Notes under the pieces: generated by a model | Seen by the model: the letters and a program-made list of their open reading frames with translations, nothing else | Database searches by the model: none | Told to the model about the DNA's origin: nothing | Assembly: GCA_039700805.1 (NCBI GenBank) | Contig: JBCAZE010000134.1 | Coordinates: 1-8,622, forward strand | DNA length: 8,622 nt | Direction: 5' to 3' | From: CALBPI01 sp039700805 | Lineage (GTDB): Bacteria > Pseudomonadota > Gammaproteobacteria > Steroidobacterales > Woeseiaceae | Part shown: piece after piece, positions 1 to 6,614 of the stretch | Position numbering within the stretch: the first letter of the stretch is position 1 | How the letters are laid out: every line of letters starts with the position of its first letter | Made by a program: the position numbers and the translations under genes

Positions 1-231
1 ACTCTGGTCGATCTTGGATACCCGGTGTTAGCTGGGATGTCGCGTAAATCGATGATCGGAGAGATAACGGGTAAAGCGGTCGATCAACGATTGATCGGTA
101 GCGTAACGCTGGCCACTTTGGCGGTACAATACGGCGCGCGCATCGTGCGCGTTCACGACGTCGCAGAGACCCAGGAGGCGTTGGCGATACTAACGCACGG
201 ATGGCCACCAACTAATGAGAATAAAAGCTAA
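1..231 (+). CDS. folP: Dihydropteroate synthase, C-terminal fragment (5' end outside window)
   Basis: This is the last 76 codons of dihydropteroate synthase, a cytoplasmic TIM-barrel enzyme. It condenses 6-hydroxymethyl-7,8-dihydropterin pyrophosphate with p-aminobenzoate in folate synthesis and is the sulfonamide target. The frame is open from base 1 to the TAA at 229-231. Visible family marks are GMSRKS (fragment residues 12-17), whose Lys and Ser match the substrate-binding pair of the family, and the terminal RVHDV (50-54), whose Arg and His bind the pyrophosphate. The family is usually about 270-285 residues, so roughly 200 N-terminal residues lie upstream. The stop codon overlaps the glmM ribosome binding site, which suggests one transcript and translational coupling. 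Position next to glmM is the usual gammaproteobacterial arrangement. An ATG at 37 begins a shorter frame but is an internal methionine, not the start. Confidence 0.95.
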   Translation, partial: TLVDLGYPVLAGMSRKSMIGEITGKAVDQRLIGSVTLATLAVQYGARIVRVHDVAETQEALAILTHGWPPTNENKS

Positions 232-234
232 GGG
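230..234 (+). promoter_or_regulatory. Ribosome binding site of glmM, overlapping the folP stop codon
   Basis: AAGGG lies 8 bases before the glmM ATG and shares two bases with the folP TAA (229-231). This fixes the glmM start and suggests that ribosomes ending folP help to start glmM. Confidence 0.7.
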
Positions 235-242
235 CAACGAGC

Positions 243-1577
243 ATGGGTAGAAAATTCTTCGGGACGGATGGGGTACGCGGCCGTGTTGGCCAAACGCCGA
301 TGACGGCGGATTTCGCGCTCCGACTAGCAGGGGCGGCAGCAAGGGTGTTAGTGCCCGACGGTGGCAGTGTCGTGATTGGTAAGGACACTCGCGTTTCTGG
401 ATACATGTTTGAGGCCGCGCTAGAAGCAGGATTTACTGCAGCAGGCGTGGACGTATTGATGCTCGGTCCTTTGCCGACACCGGGCGTTGCGCATATCACC
501 AGAAAGTTTGACGCGGATCTCGGCGTCATGATCAGTGCGTCCCATAATCCGTTCTACGACAATGGCATCAAATTTTTCGATGGCAATGGCAGCAAGTTAT
601 CGGATGAGGTTGAACTCAAAATCGAGGCGCTCCTACAAGCGCCGTCACTAACTCGCGAATCGTCAGAACTCGGGTTTGCGAAGCGCATTGATTCGGCGCG
701 TCAGCTCTACATTGAGTATTGTCTGAACAGTGTTGATCCTTCGATGACGCTTGATGGCATGAAGATCGTCCTCGACTGCTCAAATGGCGCTGCTTTTAAG
801 ATTGCGCCTCGAGTCTTGAGTGCACTCGGTGCGAATGTGATCCCGATTGGTTGTTCTCCGAATGGACGAAACATCAATGAGGGTTGCGGTTCGACGCAGC
901 CCGAGTTGTTGTGTCAGACGGTTAGAGGTGTCAACGCAGATCTCGGTATCGCGCTCGATGGCGACGGCGATCGTGTGTTGATGGTGGATGCCGACGGTAA
1001 CATCGTCGACGGTGACCAGCTGATCTATATCGTTGCGATGGGTCGTTATCGGGTCGGTGAATTGAAAGGACCCGTGGTCGGAACCGTCATGAGCAACCTA
1101 GGGCTGGAGCGAAAGCTTGGCGAGCAGGGCATCGATTTCGTACGTGCGAAAGTCGGCGATCGTTACGTCATGGCGGAGCTAAAGAAGCATGAGGGCGTCA
1201 TCGGTGGCGAGACCTCTGGGCATATTATTTGTTTGGATCGTGCGACAACCGGTGACGGCATGGTGTCAGCGTTGCAATTGCTCGAGATTATTCGGGGCAG
1301 CGGCAAATCGTTGTCAGAACTGGCCGCCGAAATGCCGCTCTATCCACAAGTGCTGATCAACGTCAAAGTCGCTGAGCGATTCGATGTTGATAGCAACACG
1401 GCAATCAGTGAAGCGCGCGCGGCTATAGAGCAGCGCCTCGGCGATCGAGGTCGTATTGTGTTGCGAGCTTCGGGGACGGAGCCTTTGATTCGGGTCATGG
1501 TCGAGGGTCTGGATCAGCCAGAAGTGCAGGCCGCAGCTGAAGAGCTGGCCAACGCCGTTAAGGAAGTGGCGGCCTAG
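243..1577 (+). CDS. glmM: Phosphoglucosamine mutase GlmM
   Basis: GlmM converts glucosamine-6-phosphate to glucosamine-1-phosphate in the cytoplasm, a step toward UDP-N-acetylglucosamine for peptidoglycan and lipopolysaccharide. The 444-residue product matches the usual family length. All four landmarks of the alpha-D-phosphohexomutase family are present. ISASHNPF (97-104) holds the phosphorylated catalytic serine (Ser100). DGDGDR (239-244) is the Mg2+ loop. GGETSGH (321-327) is the sugar-binding loop. RASGTEPLIR (408-417) binds phosphate. The N-terminal FGTDGVRG (6-13) is also typical of GlmM rather than of ManB/AlgC. It starts 11 bases after folP with a good ribosome binding site. Activation by autophosphorylation or by another kinase is known for the family and cannot be seen here. 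Function is highly secure. Confidence 0.98.
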   Translation: MGRKFFGTDGVRGRVGQTPMTADFALRLAGAAARVLVPDGGSVVIGKDTRVSGYMFEAALEAGFTAAGVDVLMLGPLPTPGVAHITRKFDADLGVMISASHNPFYDNGIKFFDGNGSKLSDEVELKIEALLQAPSLTRESSELGFAKRIDSARQLYIEYCLNSVDPSMTLDGMKIVLDCSNGAAFKIAPRVLSALGANVIPIGCSPNGRNINEGCGSTQPELLCQTVRGVNADLGIALDGDGDRVLMVDADGNIVDGDQLIYIVAMGRYRVGELKGPVVGTVMSNLGLERKLGEQGIDFVRAKVGDRYVMAELKKHEGVIGGETSGHIICLDRATTGDGMVSALQLLEIIRGSGKSLSELAAEMPLYPQVLINVKVAERFDVDSNTAISEARAAIEQRLGDRGRIVLRASGTEPLIRVMVEGLDQPEVQAAAEELANAVKEVAA

Positions 1578-1603
1578 CATCACCGCACCGTGACGCAATG
1601 CCA

Positions 1604-1632
1604 TTGCCAAAATCATCAATCGCGGGTATTCT
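1604..1632 (+). promoter_or_regulatory. Candidate sigma70 promoter for tpiA-secG-tRNA-Leu
   Basis: The 97-base gap between glmM and tpiA contains TTGCCA (1604-1609) and TATTCT (1627-1632) separated by 17 bases, matching the -35 and -10 consensus at five and four of six positions. A start near 1639 would leave a leader of about 35 bases before the tpiA ATG. I see no convincing intrinsic terminator in the gap, so read-through from glmM is also possible. This is a consensus match only. Confidence 0.4.
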
Positions 1633-1674
1633 CGCCGGCTTTTCACGGCTCGATACCTGTCAACGGGAAATACT

Positions 1675-2451
1675 ATGAGTGACGCGAGCAAACGTCAGTA
1701 TCTGATCGCGGGAAACTGGAAAATGAACGGTACCATGGCGTCCAACACGGCGCTGGTGTCCGGTATTCTTTCCGGACTCAAGGCTGATTCGTCGGTGGAA
1801 TATCTCGTTTGCCCGCCTGCCGCATACCTGGACAGCGTTAACAGCCAGATTGGTACCGCTGATCTAATGCTCGGTGCGCAGGATGTGTCAGAGTACGAGT
1901 CTGGCGCTTACACCGGTGAGGTGTCTGCTGAGATGCTGACGGAACTAGGGTGCCGTTACGTATTGGTCGGGCATTCTGAGCGCAGGTCGCTGTTTGGTGA
2001 GTTGAACGAACAGGTTGCGGCGAAATTTGCTGCTGCGGTGGAGGCCGGGCTGCGGCCTGTCCTTTGTGTTGGTGAAACGCTCGCACAACGGCAGGCGGAA
2101 GAGACGGAGGCGGTTGTTGAGCGTCAGCTCCTCGCTGTGACAGAGCTTGTGGGCGCGGCTGGGTTCGCGAAGGCAGTGGTTGCCTATGAGCCCGTTTGGG
2201 CGATTGGTACTGGGCAAACGGCTACGCCAGAACAAGCGCAGGCCGTACATGCGTTTTTGAGAAGTTGCATTGCAGCGCTCGATGAGGGGCTCGCAGAAAG
2301 CACGCGTATCGTTTACGGCGGTAGCATGAAAGCGACGAATGCAGCTGGATTGCTATCGATGCCGGATATTGACGGTGGACTTATTGGTGGCGCTTCGCTC
2401 GTCGCTGAAGAATTTATGGCGATCGGCACTGCTGCCGAAGCCGCTAGTTAA
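1675..2451 (+). CDS. tpiA: Triose-phosphate isomerase
   Basis: TpiA interconverts dihydroxyacetone phosphate and glyceraldehyde 3-phosphate in glycolysis and gluconeogenesis. It is a cytoplasmic TIM-barrel enzyme, normally a homodimer. The 258-residue length is standard. Catalytic residues are all present: Asn14 and Lys16 in GNWKMNG, the electrophile His100 in LVGHSERR, and the base Glu172 in AYEPVWAIGTG, which also begins the mobile loop 6. The phosphate-binding YGGS (214-217) and the glycine pair in LIGGAS (236-241) follow. The ATG at 1675 is preceded by GGGAAA (1665-1670), a modest ribosome binding site. The next gene, secG, begins 21 bases after the stop, so the two are probably cotranscribed. 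tpiA between glmM and secG occurs in many non-enteric gammaproteobacteria and is absent from this spot in E. coli. Confidence 0.98.
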   Translation: MSDASKRQYLIAGNWKMNGTMASNTALVSGILSGLKADSSVEYLVCPPAAYLDSVNSQIGTADLMLGAQDVSEYESGAYTGEVSAEMLTELGCRYVLVGHSERRSLFGELNEQVAAKFAAAVEAGLRPVLCVGETLAQRQAEETEAVVERQLLAVTELVGAAGFAKAVVAYEPVWAIGTGQTATPEQAQAVHAFLRSCIAALDEGLAESTRIVYGGSMKATNAAGLLSMPDIDGGLIGGASLVAEEFMAIGTAAEAAS

Positions 2452-2472
2452 TCAAGAAGTATTTCAAACATT

Positions 2473-2949
2473 ATGAGTACGATGACAATCGCGTTGACCA
2501 TTGCGCATTTCTTTATCTGCGTGGGTATTATTGCGCTCGTTCTAATGCAACGAGGTAAAGGCGCCGACGCCGGCGCATCATTTGGTGCGGGCGCATCCGG
2601 TACCGTGTTCGGTGCACGCGGCTCGGCTAACTTTCTCTCACGAGCCACGGCCGTGCTTGCGGCGGCTTTTTTCATCAACAGCCTTGCGTTGGCCTACCTT
2701 GCGACTCAGGGTAGTGGGGCTTCCAGTTTGGTGGACCAAGTGGAAGTCACAGAAGACGTCGCGAGCGGAGATGACGTTGACGCGTTGATAGACGATGTGC
2801 CGGCGCTTGAAGATAGCGTCGATGGTGCATTGGAAGAGGCGGGGGACGCCGCGACAGATGCTGTGGATACGGTGCTTGAAGAGGTGCCCGATTTCGCGGA
2901 TGATGTGCAGCCCGCAGAGGATGCTACCGCTGACGATAGCGGCGAGTAG
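2473..2949 (+). CDS. secG: Protein translocase subunit SecG with a long acidic C-terminal tail
   Basis: SecG is the small inner-membrane subunit of the SecYEG protein export channel and assists SecA-driven translocation. The core is clear. A first membrane helix spans about residues 5-25. It is followed by the conserved cytoplasmic loop QRGKGADAGASFGAGAS (26-42), continuing through a variable stretch to GSANFLSR (50-57). A second helix spans about 58-78. The usual family length is about 75-130 residues; this product has 158. The excess is a tail from about residue 88 with 27 Asp/Glu and no Lys/Arg in 71 residues. It includes three related copies of a DxVDxxL[ED][ED] pattern starting at 100, 114 and 129. 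Gammaproteobacterial SecG tails are normally Ala/Pro/Gln-rich, so the acidity stands out. The frame is intact to the TAG, 21 bases before the tRNA. The ribosome binding site is weak (an AAGAAG-like stretch further upstream). The role of the tail is unknown. Confidence 0.95.
   Translation: MSTMTIALTIAHFFICVGIIALVLMQRGKGADAGASFGAGASGTVFGARGSANFLSRATAVLAAAFFINSLALAYLATQGSGASSLVDQVEVTEDVASGDDVDALIDDVPALEDSVDGALEEAGDAATDAVDTVLEEVPDFADDVQPAEDATADDSGE
2770..2889 (+). repeat. Three degenerate repeats (14-15 residues) encoded in the secG tail
   Basis: Translated segments DDVDALIDDVP (residues 100-110), DSVDGALEEAG (114-124) and DAVDTVLEEVP (129-139) align without gaps as D-x-V-D-x-x-[LI]-[DE]-[DE]-[VA]-[PG], starting 14 and then 15 residues apart. 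The DNA is clearly diverged between copies, so this is a protein-level repeat and not a recent tandem duplication. Spacing and hydrophobic placement would suit short amphipathic helices; that last point is inference. Confidence 0.5.
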
Positions 2950-2970
2950 TCCTTAGAAGTGAATGTTTTT

Positions 2971-3055
2971 GCCGATGTGGTGGAATTGGTAGACACGCTG
3001 TCTTGAGGGGGCAGTAGCGCGAGCTGTGCCGGTTCGAGTCCGGCCATCGGCACCA
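2971..3055 (+). tRNA. tRNA-Leu, anticodon GAG
   Basis: A complete class II tRNA folds by hand. The acceptor stem is GCCGATG (2971-2977) with CATCGGC (3045-3051). The D-loop region contains the AATTGGTAGA motif. The anticodon stem is CTGTC (2998-3002) with GGCAG (3010-3014), with one G-U pair. Anticodon GAG sits at 3005-3007 in loop TTGAGGG. The long variable arm has AGC/GCT pairing around a GCGA loop (3016-3025). The T stem is GCCGG (3028-3032) with CCGGC (3040-3044) around TTCGAGT. Discriminator A is at 3052 and CCA is encoded at 3053-3055. It reads CUC and CUU codons. It lies 21 bases after secG, as leuU does in E. coli, so it is probably processed from a secG transcript. Confidence 0.97.
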
Positions 3056-3247
3056 CACATTCATATCCCCGAGTCAGGGCCTCGTCATGGTCTTGTCCAT
3101 GCTTACAGCTATTCCCAGACGTTTCAGTAAGCTGCTACAATATCGGGCGAACCGAGGCGCGTTTCTAGTCGTGCCGAACACAACAGCAACACCGCTTCTG
3201 CCGTTTCGGGGACGCCAGCGGCTGAGTGGTGGGTACGGGACAGTCAG
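3056..3247 (+). other. tRNA-Leu to nuoA spacer: promoter and leader region
   Basis: This 192-base stretch has no gene that I can support. It contains the candidate nuo promoter (3112-3141). It also contains a 5-base-pair hairpin CATGG/CCATG (3086-3090 with 3097-3101) that lacks a following T-run and so is not a convincing terminator. A leader of roughly 100 bases precedes nuoA. In the leader, CCGCT (3192-3196) can pair with AGCGG (3217-3221) around an inner CCG-TTT-CGG stem. Open frames crossing the region on either strand run into nuoA and resemble nothing known. Confidence 0.5.
3112..3141 (+). promoter_or_regulatory. Candidate promoter of the nuo operon (extended -10)
   Basis: TTCCCA (3112-3117) and TACAAT (3136-3141) are spaced by 18 bases. 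The -10 hexamer matches five of six consensus bases and is preceded by TGC (3133-3135), giving an extended -10 that compensates for the weaker -35. Transcription would start near 3148, about 100 bases before nuoA. The position just after a tRNA and before a 13-14 gene operon is where a promoter would be expected. No FNR, ArcA or NarL type site could be recognised by eye. Confidence 0.5.
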
Positions 3248-3604
3248 ATGCTTCAAAATTACTTGCCGGTGCTCATATTTCTTGGCATCGCAGCCGGTCT
3301 GGGGATTGTACTCATGACTCTCGGCTTTCTTTTCGGCCGCGGCTCAAAAGACGATGAGAAGCTTTCCCCCTATGAGTGCGGTTTCGAGGCGTTTGAAGAC
3401 AGTCGAATGAAGTTCGACGTGCGCTACTACCTCGTGGCGATCCTATTCATCATTTTCGATCTCGAGATTGCTTTCCTGTTTCCCTGGGCTGTTTCGTTGG
3501 ACCGCATCGGCGGGTTCGGACTACTCGCCATGGGATTGTTCCTCGCAGTATTGGTCGTCGGGTTTATCTACGAATGGAAGAAAGGGGCGCTGGAATGGGA
3601 TTGA
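3248..3604 (+). CDS. nuoA: NADH-quinone oxidoreductase subunit A
   Basis: NuoA is a small inner-membrane subunit of complex I near the quinone entry site and the junction with the peripheral arm (ND3 homologue). The 118-residue product has the expected three membrane helices, at about 7-29, 61-80 and 90-109. The first loop carries the conserved YECGFE (42-47), which in homologues lies near the quinone channel. The second helix ends with FDLEIAFLFPW (70-80), including the conserved acidic pair Asp71 and Glu73. The start is supported by ACGGGA (3235-3240), 7 bases before the ATG, and by homologue length. It is the first gene of the nuo operon here, and its 3' end overlaps nuoB by 10 bases. Confidence 0.97.
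   Translation: MLQNYLPVLIFLGIAAGLGIVLMTLGFLFGRGSKDDEKLSPYECGFEAFEDSRMKFDVRYYLVAILFIIFDLEIAFLFPWAVSLDRIGGFGLLAMGLFLAVLVVGFIYEWKKGALEWD
3581..3587 (+). promoter_or_regulatory. Ribosome binding site that decides the nuoB start
   Basis: AAAGGGG lies inside the end of nuoA, 7 bases before the ATG at 3595. The in-frame ATG at 3574 has no comparable site at the right distance, so 3595 is preferred. Confidence 0.65.
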
Positions 3605-4113
3605 GCGCGCAGGCATCAGCCGATAATAATTTCGAGTTACCGCCAGGCAGCATTCAGAAGAAGGGTCTGGTCGTTACCAGTATCGATACGGTCGTTAACT
3701 GGGCCAGGACGGGTTCGATGTGGCCGATGACTTTCGGTCTCGCCTGTTGTGCGGTTGAGATGATGCACGCTGGTGCAGCCCGATATGACCTCGACCGTTT
3801 CGGTGTGATCTTTCGTCCGAGTCCGCGTCAATCTGATGTCATGATTGTTGCCGGTACATTGGTCAACAAGATGGCGCCCGCATTGCGTAAAGTCTATGAC
3901 CAGATGCCGGAGCCTCGCTGGGTGATCTCAATGGGGTCGTGCGCTAACGGCGGCGGCTACTACCACTACTCTTACGCTGTGGTTCGCGGTTGCGATCGTG
4001 TCGTTCCTGTGGATGTGTATGTGCCGGGTTGCCCGCCGACAGCGGAAGCGCTGATGTACGGTATTTTGCAGCTTCAGAAGAAAATTCGTCGCACCAGCAC
4101 GATTGCGCGGTGA
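3595..4113 (+). CDS. nuoB: NADH-quinone oxidoreductase subunit B
   Basis: NuoB (PSST homologue) carries the [4Fe-4S] cluster N2, the last electron carrier before quinone, and forms the quinone pocket with NuoD. From the start at 3595 the product has 172 residues. The four N2 ligands are visible: the adjacent pair Cys51-Cys52 in FGLACCAVEM, Cys116 in MGSCANGGG, and Cys146 in VPGCPPT. WARTGSMWP (36-44) is also highly conserved. An in-frame ATG 21 bases upstream (3574) would add seven residues, but the strong ribosome binding site favours 3595. The gene overlaps nuoA by 10 bases and ends 5 bases before nuoC, so it is part of a tightly packed operon. Confidence 0.97.
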   Translation: MGLSAQASADNNFELPPGSIQKKGLVVTSIDTVVNWARTGSMWPMTFGLACCAVEMMHAGAARYDLDRFGVIFRPSPRQSDVMIVAGTLVNKMAPALRKVYDQMPEPRWVISMGSCANGGGYYHYSYAVVRGCDRVVPVDVYVPGCPPTAEALMYGILQLQKKIRRTSTIAR

Positions 4114-4118
4114 CCAGT

Positions 4119-4826
4119 ATGACGAGCGAGATCCCGAAATTCCAACGTCTGGCAGAAGCGTTGCAGTCATCGTTTGAGCACGCAGAAATTGTTGCTGATC
4201 CGGCGACGCGTGAGGTGACAATGACGGTGCATCGCGACCAGCTCATCGCGGTCGCGGAGCAATTGCGCGATGACGATGCCTTTGGATTCACAACGCTGAT
4301 CGACCTATGTGGTGTTGATTACCTGACCTACGGTCAAGACGAATGGAAGACAAACACAGCGACTGACTCCGGCTTTTCTCGTGGCGTGCAGCGCGACGTG
4401 ATCATCGATGACGCCGATGCGTTCGCTGAAAAGCGGTTTGCCTCTGTCGTACATCTGCTGTCGATCACACACAACACCCGCCTCAGATTGCGTGTTTACA
4501 CATCGCAAGAGAATCCACCGAGAGTGCCTTCACTCATCAACGTGTGGCGCTCTGCTGACTGGTATGAGCGGGAGTCCTTCGATTTGTTCGGGATTATCTA
4601 TGAAGGGCACCCGGACCTGCGCCGCTTGCTGACAGACTATGGCTTTATCGGCCATCCGTTCCGTAAGGACTTCCCGTTGTCCGGCAATGTCGAGGTGCGG
4701 TACGACGCTGAGAAAGGTCGGGTCGCTTACCAACCAGTATCCATTGAATCACGCACCCTGGTCCCGCGGGTGATTCGTGACGACAACCGTTATGAAGAAG
4801 CATTGAAAGAGCCTTCCGATGTCTGA
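4119..4826 (+). CDS. nuoC: NADH-quinone oxidoreductase subunit C
   Basis: NuoC (30 kDa subunit homologue) is a peripheral-arm subunit of complex I that scaffolds NuoD and NuoB and has no cofactor. The 235-residue protein carries the family signature WYERESFDLFG (148-158), followed by GHPDLRRLL (163-171) and HPFRKDFPL (179-187). The segment at about 72-105 is a variable insertion also seen in related gammaproteobacterial proteins, from general knowledge. The frame is open 129 bases upstream inside nuoB, but the ATG at 4119 is preferred. GGTGA (4109-4113) stands 5 bases before it and the product then has normal length. A GTG at 4110 overlapping the nuoB stop is a possible alternative. nuoC is separate from nuoD, unlike the fused nuoCD gene of E. 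coli, and overlaps it by 8 bases. Confidence 0.95.
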   Translation: MTSEIPKFQRLAEALQSSFEHAEIVADPATREVTMTVHRDQLIAVAEQLRDDDAFGFTTLIDLCGVDYLTYGQDEWKTNTATDSGFSRGVQRDVIIDDADAFAEKRFASVVHLLSITHNTRLRLRVYTSQENPPRVPSLINVWRSADWYERESFDLFGIIYEGHPDLRRLLTDYGFIGHPFRKDFPLSGNVEVRYDAEKGRVAYQPVSIESRTLVPRVIRDDNRYEEALKEPSDV

Positions 4827-6072
4827 GATTCAGAACTTCACACTCAATTTCGGTCCGCAGCACCCTGCAGCGCATGGTGTTCTGCGTCTCATTCTGGAAA
4901 TGGATGGTGAGACGATTCAAAAGGCCGATCCGCACGTCGGTCTTTTACACCGCGGGACTGAGAAACTTGCTGAGTCCAAACCGTTCAACCAAAGCATCGG
5001 TTACATGGACCGCCTCGATTATGTCTCGATGATGTGCAACGAGCACGGCTATGTGCTGGCTATCGAGAAACTACTGGGTATCGAAGCGCCGATTCGTGCT
5101 CAGTACATCCGTGTCATGTTCGATGAGATCACGCGTATTTTGAATCACTTGATGTGGCTCGGCGCGCATGGACTCGACATCGGCGCGATGACCATGTTCT
5201 TGTACTGTTTCCGTGAGCGCGAAGACTTGATGGACTGCTACGAGGCGGTGTCGGGAACTCGAATGCACGCGACATACTACCGGCCCGGTGGTGTGTATCG
5301 TGACCTTCCGGATTCAATGCCGAAGTACGAAGCTTCCAAATGGCGAAGTGAGAAAGACGCGGCGAGTCTCAACGAGGCGCGGCAAGGTTCACTGCTCGAT
5401 TTCGTGGAAGACTTTACGAAGCGTTTTCCGGCATGTGTCGATGAATACGAGACACTGCTGACCGACAACCGAATCTGGAAGCAACGCACCGTCAACATTG
5501 GCGTTGTGACACCGGAGCGGGCGCAGCAGCTTGGTTTCACAGGACCGATGCTTCGCGGCTCTGGTATCGCGTGGGATCTTCGCAAGAAGCAGCCCTACGA
5601 GGTCTATGACAAAGTCGATTTCGACATTCCGGTCGGCGTGAATGGTGATTGCTACGACCGCTATCTTGTCCGCGTAGAAGAAATGCGTCAGTCCAATCGC
5701 ATCATTGCGCAGTGTGTTGACTGGCTTCGAGCGAATCCGGGTCCGGTCATGTTGGACGATCACAAGATATCGCCGCCGAAACGGGTGGAGATGAAAGGGG
5801 ATATGGAGTCCCTGATTCATCATTTTAAATTGTTTACCGAAGGTTACAGCGTGCCTGCTGGGGAGGCTTATGCCGCCGTCGAGCATCCCAAAGGAGAGTT
5901 TGGCGTTTATTTGATTTCCGACGGTGCAAACAAACCATACCGGGTCAAAGTTCGCGCGCCGGGCTTTGCACATTTATCGGCGATGAACGAAATGGTCTCT
6001 GGGCATATGCTCGCTGACGTCGTCGCCGTCATCGGTACCCAGGACATCGTATTCGGAGAAATCGACCGCTAG
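4819..6072 (+). CDS. nuoD: NADH-quinone oxidoreductase subunit D
   Basis: NuoD (49 kDa subunit homologue, related to the large subunit of NiFe hydrogenases) forms the quinone-binding cavity with NuoB. Length is 417 residues, standard for the family. Near the N-terminus are FGPQHPAAHG (11-20) and the signature LLHRGTEK (42-49). His19 and Tyr68 (in DRLDYVSMM) match the conserved His/Tyr pair that contacts the quinone head group in studied enzymes; their spacing of 49 residues agrees with Thermus Nqo4. The C-terminus has RAPGF (385 region) and ends in DIVFGEIDR, as expected. GAAAGAG (4805-4811) provides a ribosome binding site inside nuoC, and the 8-base overlap suggests coupled translation. Confidence 0.98.
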   Translation: MSEIQNFTLNFGPQHPAAHGVLRLILEMDGETIQKADPHVGLLHRGTEKLAESKPFNQSIGYMDRLDYVSMMCNEHGYVLAIEKLLGIEAPIRAQYIRVMFDEITRILNHLMWLGAHGLDIGAMTMFLYCFREREDLMDCYEAVSGTRMHATYYRPGGVYRDLPDSMPKYEASKWRSEKDAASLNEARQGSLLDFVEDFTKRFPACVDEYETLLTDNRIWKQRTVNIGVVTPERAQQLGFTGPMLRGSGIAWDLRKKQPYEVYDKVDFDIPVGVNGDCYDRYLVRVEEMRQSNRIIAQCVDWLRANPGPVMLDDHKISPPKRVEMKGDMESLIHHFKLFTEGYSVPAGEAYAAVEHPKGEFGVYLISDGANKPYRVKVRAPGFAHLSAMNEMVSGHMLADVVAVIGTQDIVFGEIDR

Positions 6073-6099
6073 ATTGGTCCTCTCGAGTTTTTAGCAGTT

Positions 6100-6609
6100 A
6101 TGAACAACGAACAACACACTGGCGAAACAACCGAGTTATCGCAACACGTGAAGGAAGAGATCGACGCTTGGCGGCAGCGCTTTCCTGAAGAGCGGTCTCG
6201 CTCGGCGATTATTGGCGCCTTGCATGCGGTACAGCACGAGAATCATGGGTATCTCACGACACCGCAAATGGATGCCGTTGCCGATTACCTAGATCTTGAG
6301 CCAATCAAGGTCTACGAAGTCGCCACCTTCTATTCGATGTTCGAGACGAAACCCGTTGGTCGGCACAACGTCGCCATTTGTACCAACGTGTCGTGCATGT
6401 TGCGTGGTGCTGACGCGCTCGTCGCGCATGCTGAGCAAACGCTGGGTATCAAGCTGGGTGAAAGCACATCGGATGGGCGAATTTATCTGAAGCGCGAAGA
6501 AGAGTGCCTAGCGGCGTGCTGCGGCGCGCCAATGATGATGGTAGATCATCACTACCACGAAAATCTGACACCTGAATCTATGCAGAAAATTCTGGACGAG
6601 CTGGACTGA
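6100..6609 (+). CDS. nuoE: NADH-quinone oxidoreductase subunit E
   Basis: NuoE (24 kDa subunit homologue) has a thioredoxin-like fold and carries the [2Fe-2S] cluster N1a in the NADH dehydrogenase module, paired with NuoF. The 169-residue product has the ligand pattern Cys94-x4-Cys99 in CTNVSCMLRG and Cys136-x3-Cys140 in CLAACCGAP. YEVATFYSMF (72-81) is a further family mark. The ATG at 6100 lies 27 bases after nuoD. No clear Shine-Dalgarno sequence precedes it, the weakest initiation context in the operon, but no better in-frame start is seen and the N-terminus has normal length. It is followed by nuoF after 5 bases. Confidence 0.96.
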   Translation: MNNEQHTGETTELSQHVKEEIDAWRQRFPEERSRSAIIGALHAVQHENHGYLTTPQMDAVADYLDLEPIKVYEVATFYSMFETKPVGRHNVAICTNVSCMLRGADALVAHAEQTLGIKLGESTSDGRIYLKREEECLAACCGAPMMMVDHHYHENLTPESMQKILDELD

Positions 6610-6614
6610 ACGCT

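Noticed and set aside
2927..2942. Hairpin CCGCT/AGCGG at the end of secG as a terminator before the tRNA
   Set aside because: It is inside the coding sequence and the nearest T-run (2966-2970) is 23 bases further on, so it would not act as an intrinsic terminator.
2971..3055. tRNA-Leu as an integration site for a mobile element
   Set aside because: No integrase, no repeated copy of the tRNA 3' end and no accessory genes are present. The downstream genes are the core nuo operon.
3086..3101. Hairpin CATGG/CCATG after the tRNA as a terminator
   Set aside because: The stem has only five pairs and no T-run follows.
3074..3317. Small open frames on both strands in the tRNA-nuoA spacer (60 and 76 codons)
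   Set aside because: Both run into nuoA coding sequence, lack convincing ribosome binding sites and resemble no known protein. The region is better explained as promoter and leader.
3990..4118. Upstream extension of nuoC inside nuoB (43 extra codons)
   Set aside because: The extension is the nuoB sequence read in another frame. It is Cys/Ser-rich and unlike NuoC, and the ATG at 4119 has GGTGA at the right distance.
5389..5973. Long antisense open frame (194 codons) within nuoD
   Set aside because: It lies wholly opposite a well-conserved nuoD. The predicted protein has no recognisable motif, and such shadows are expected from codon bias.
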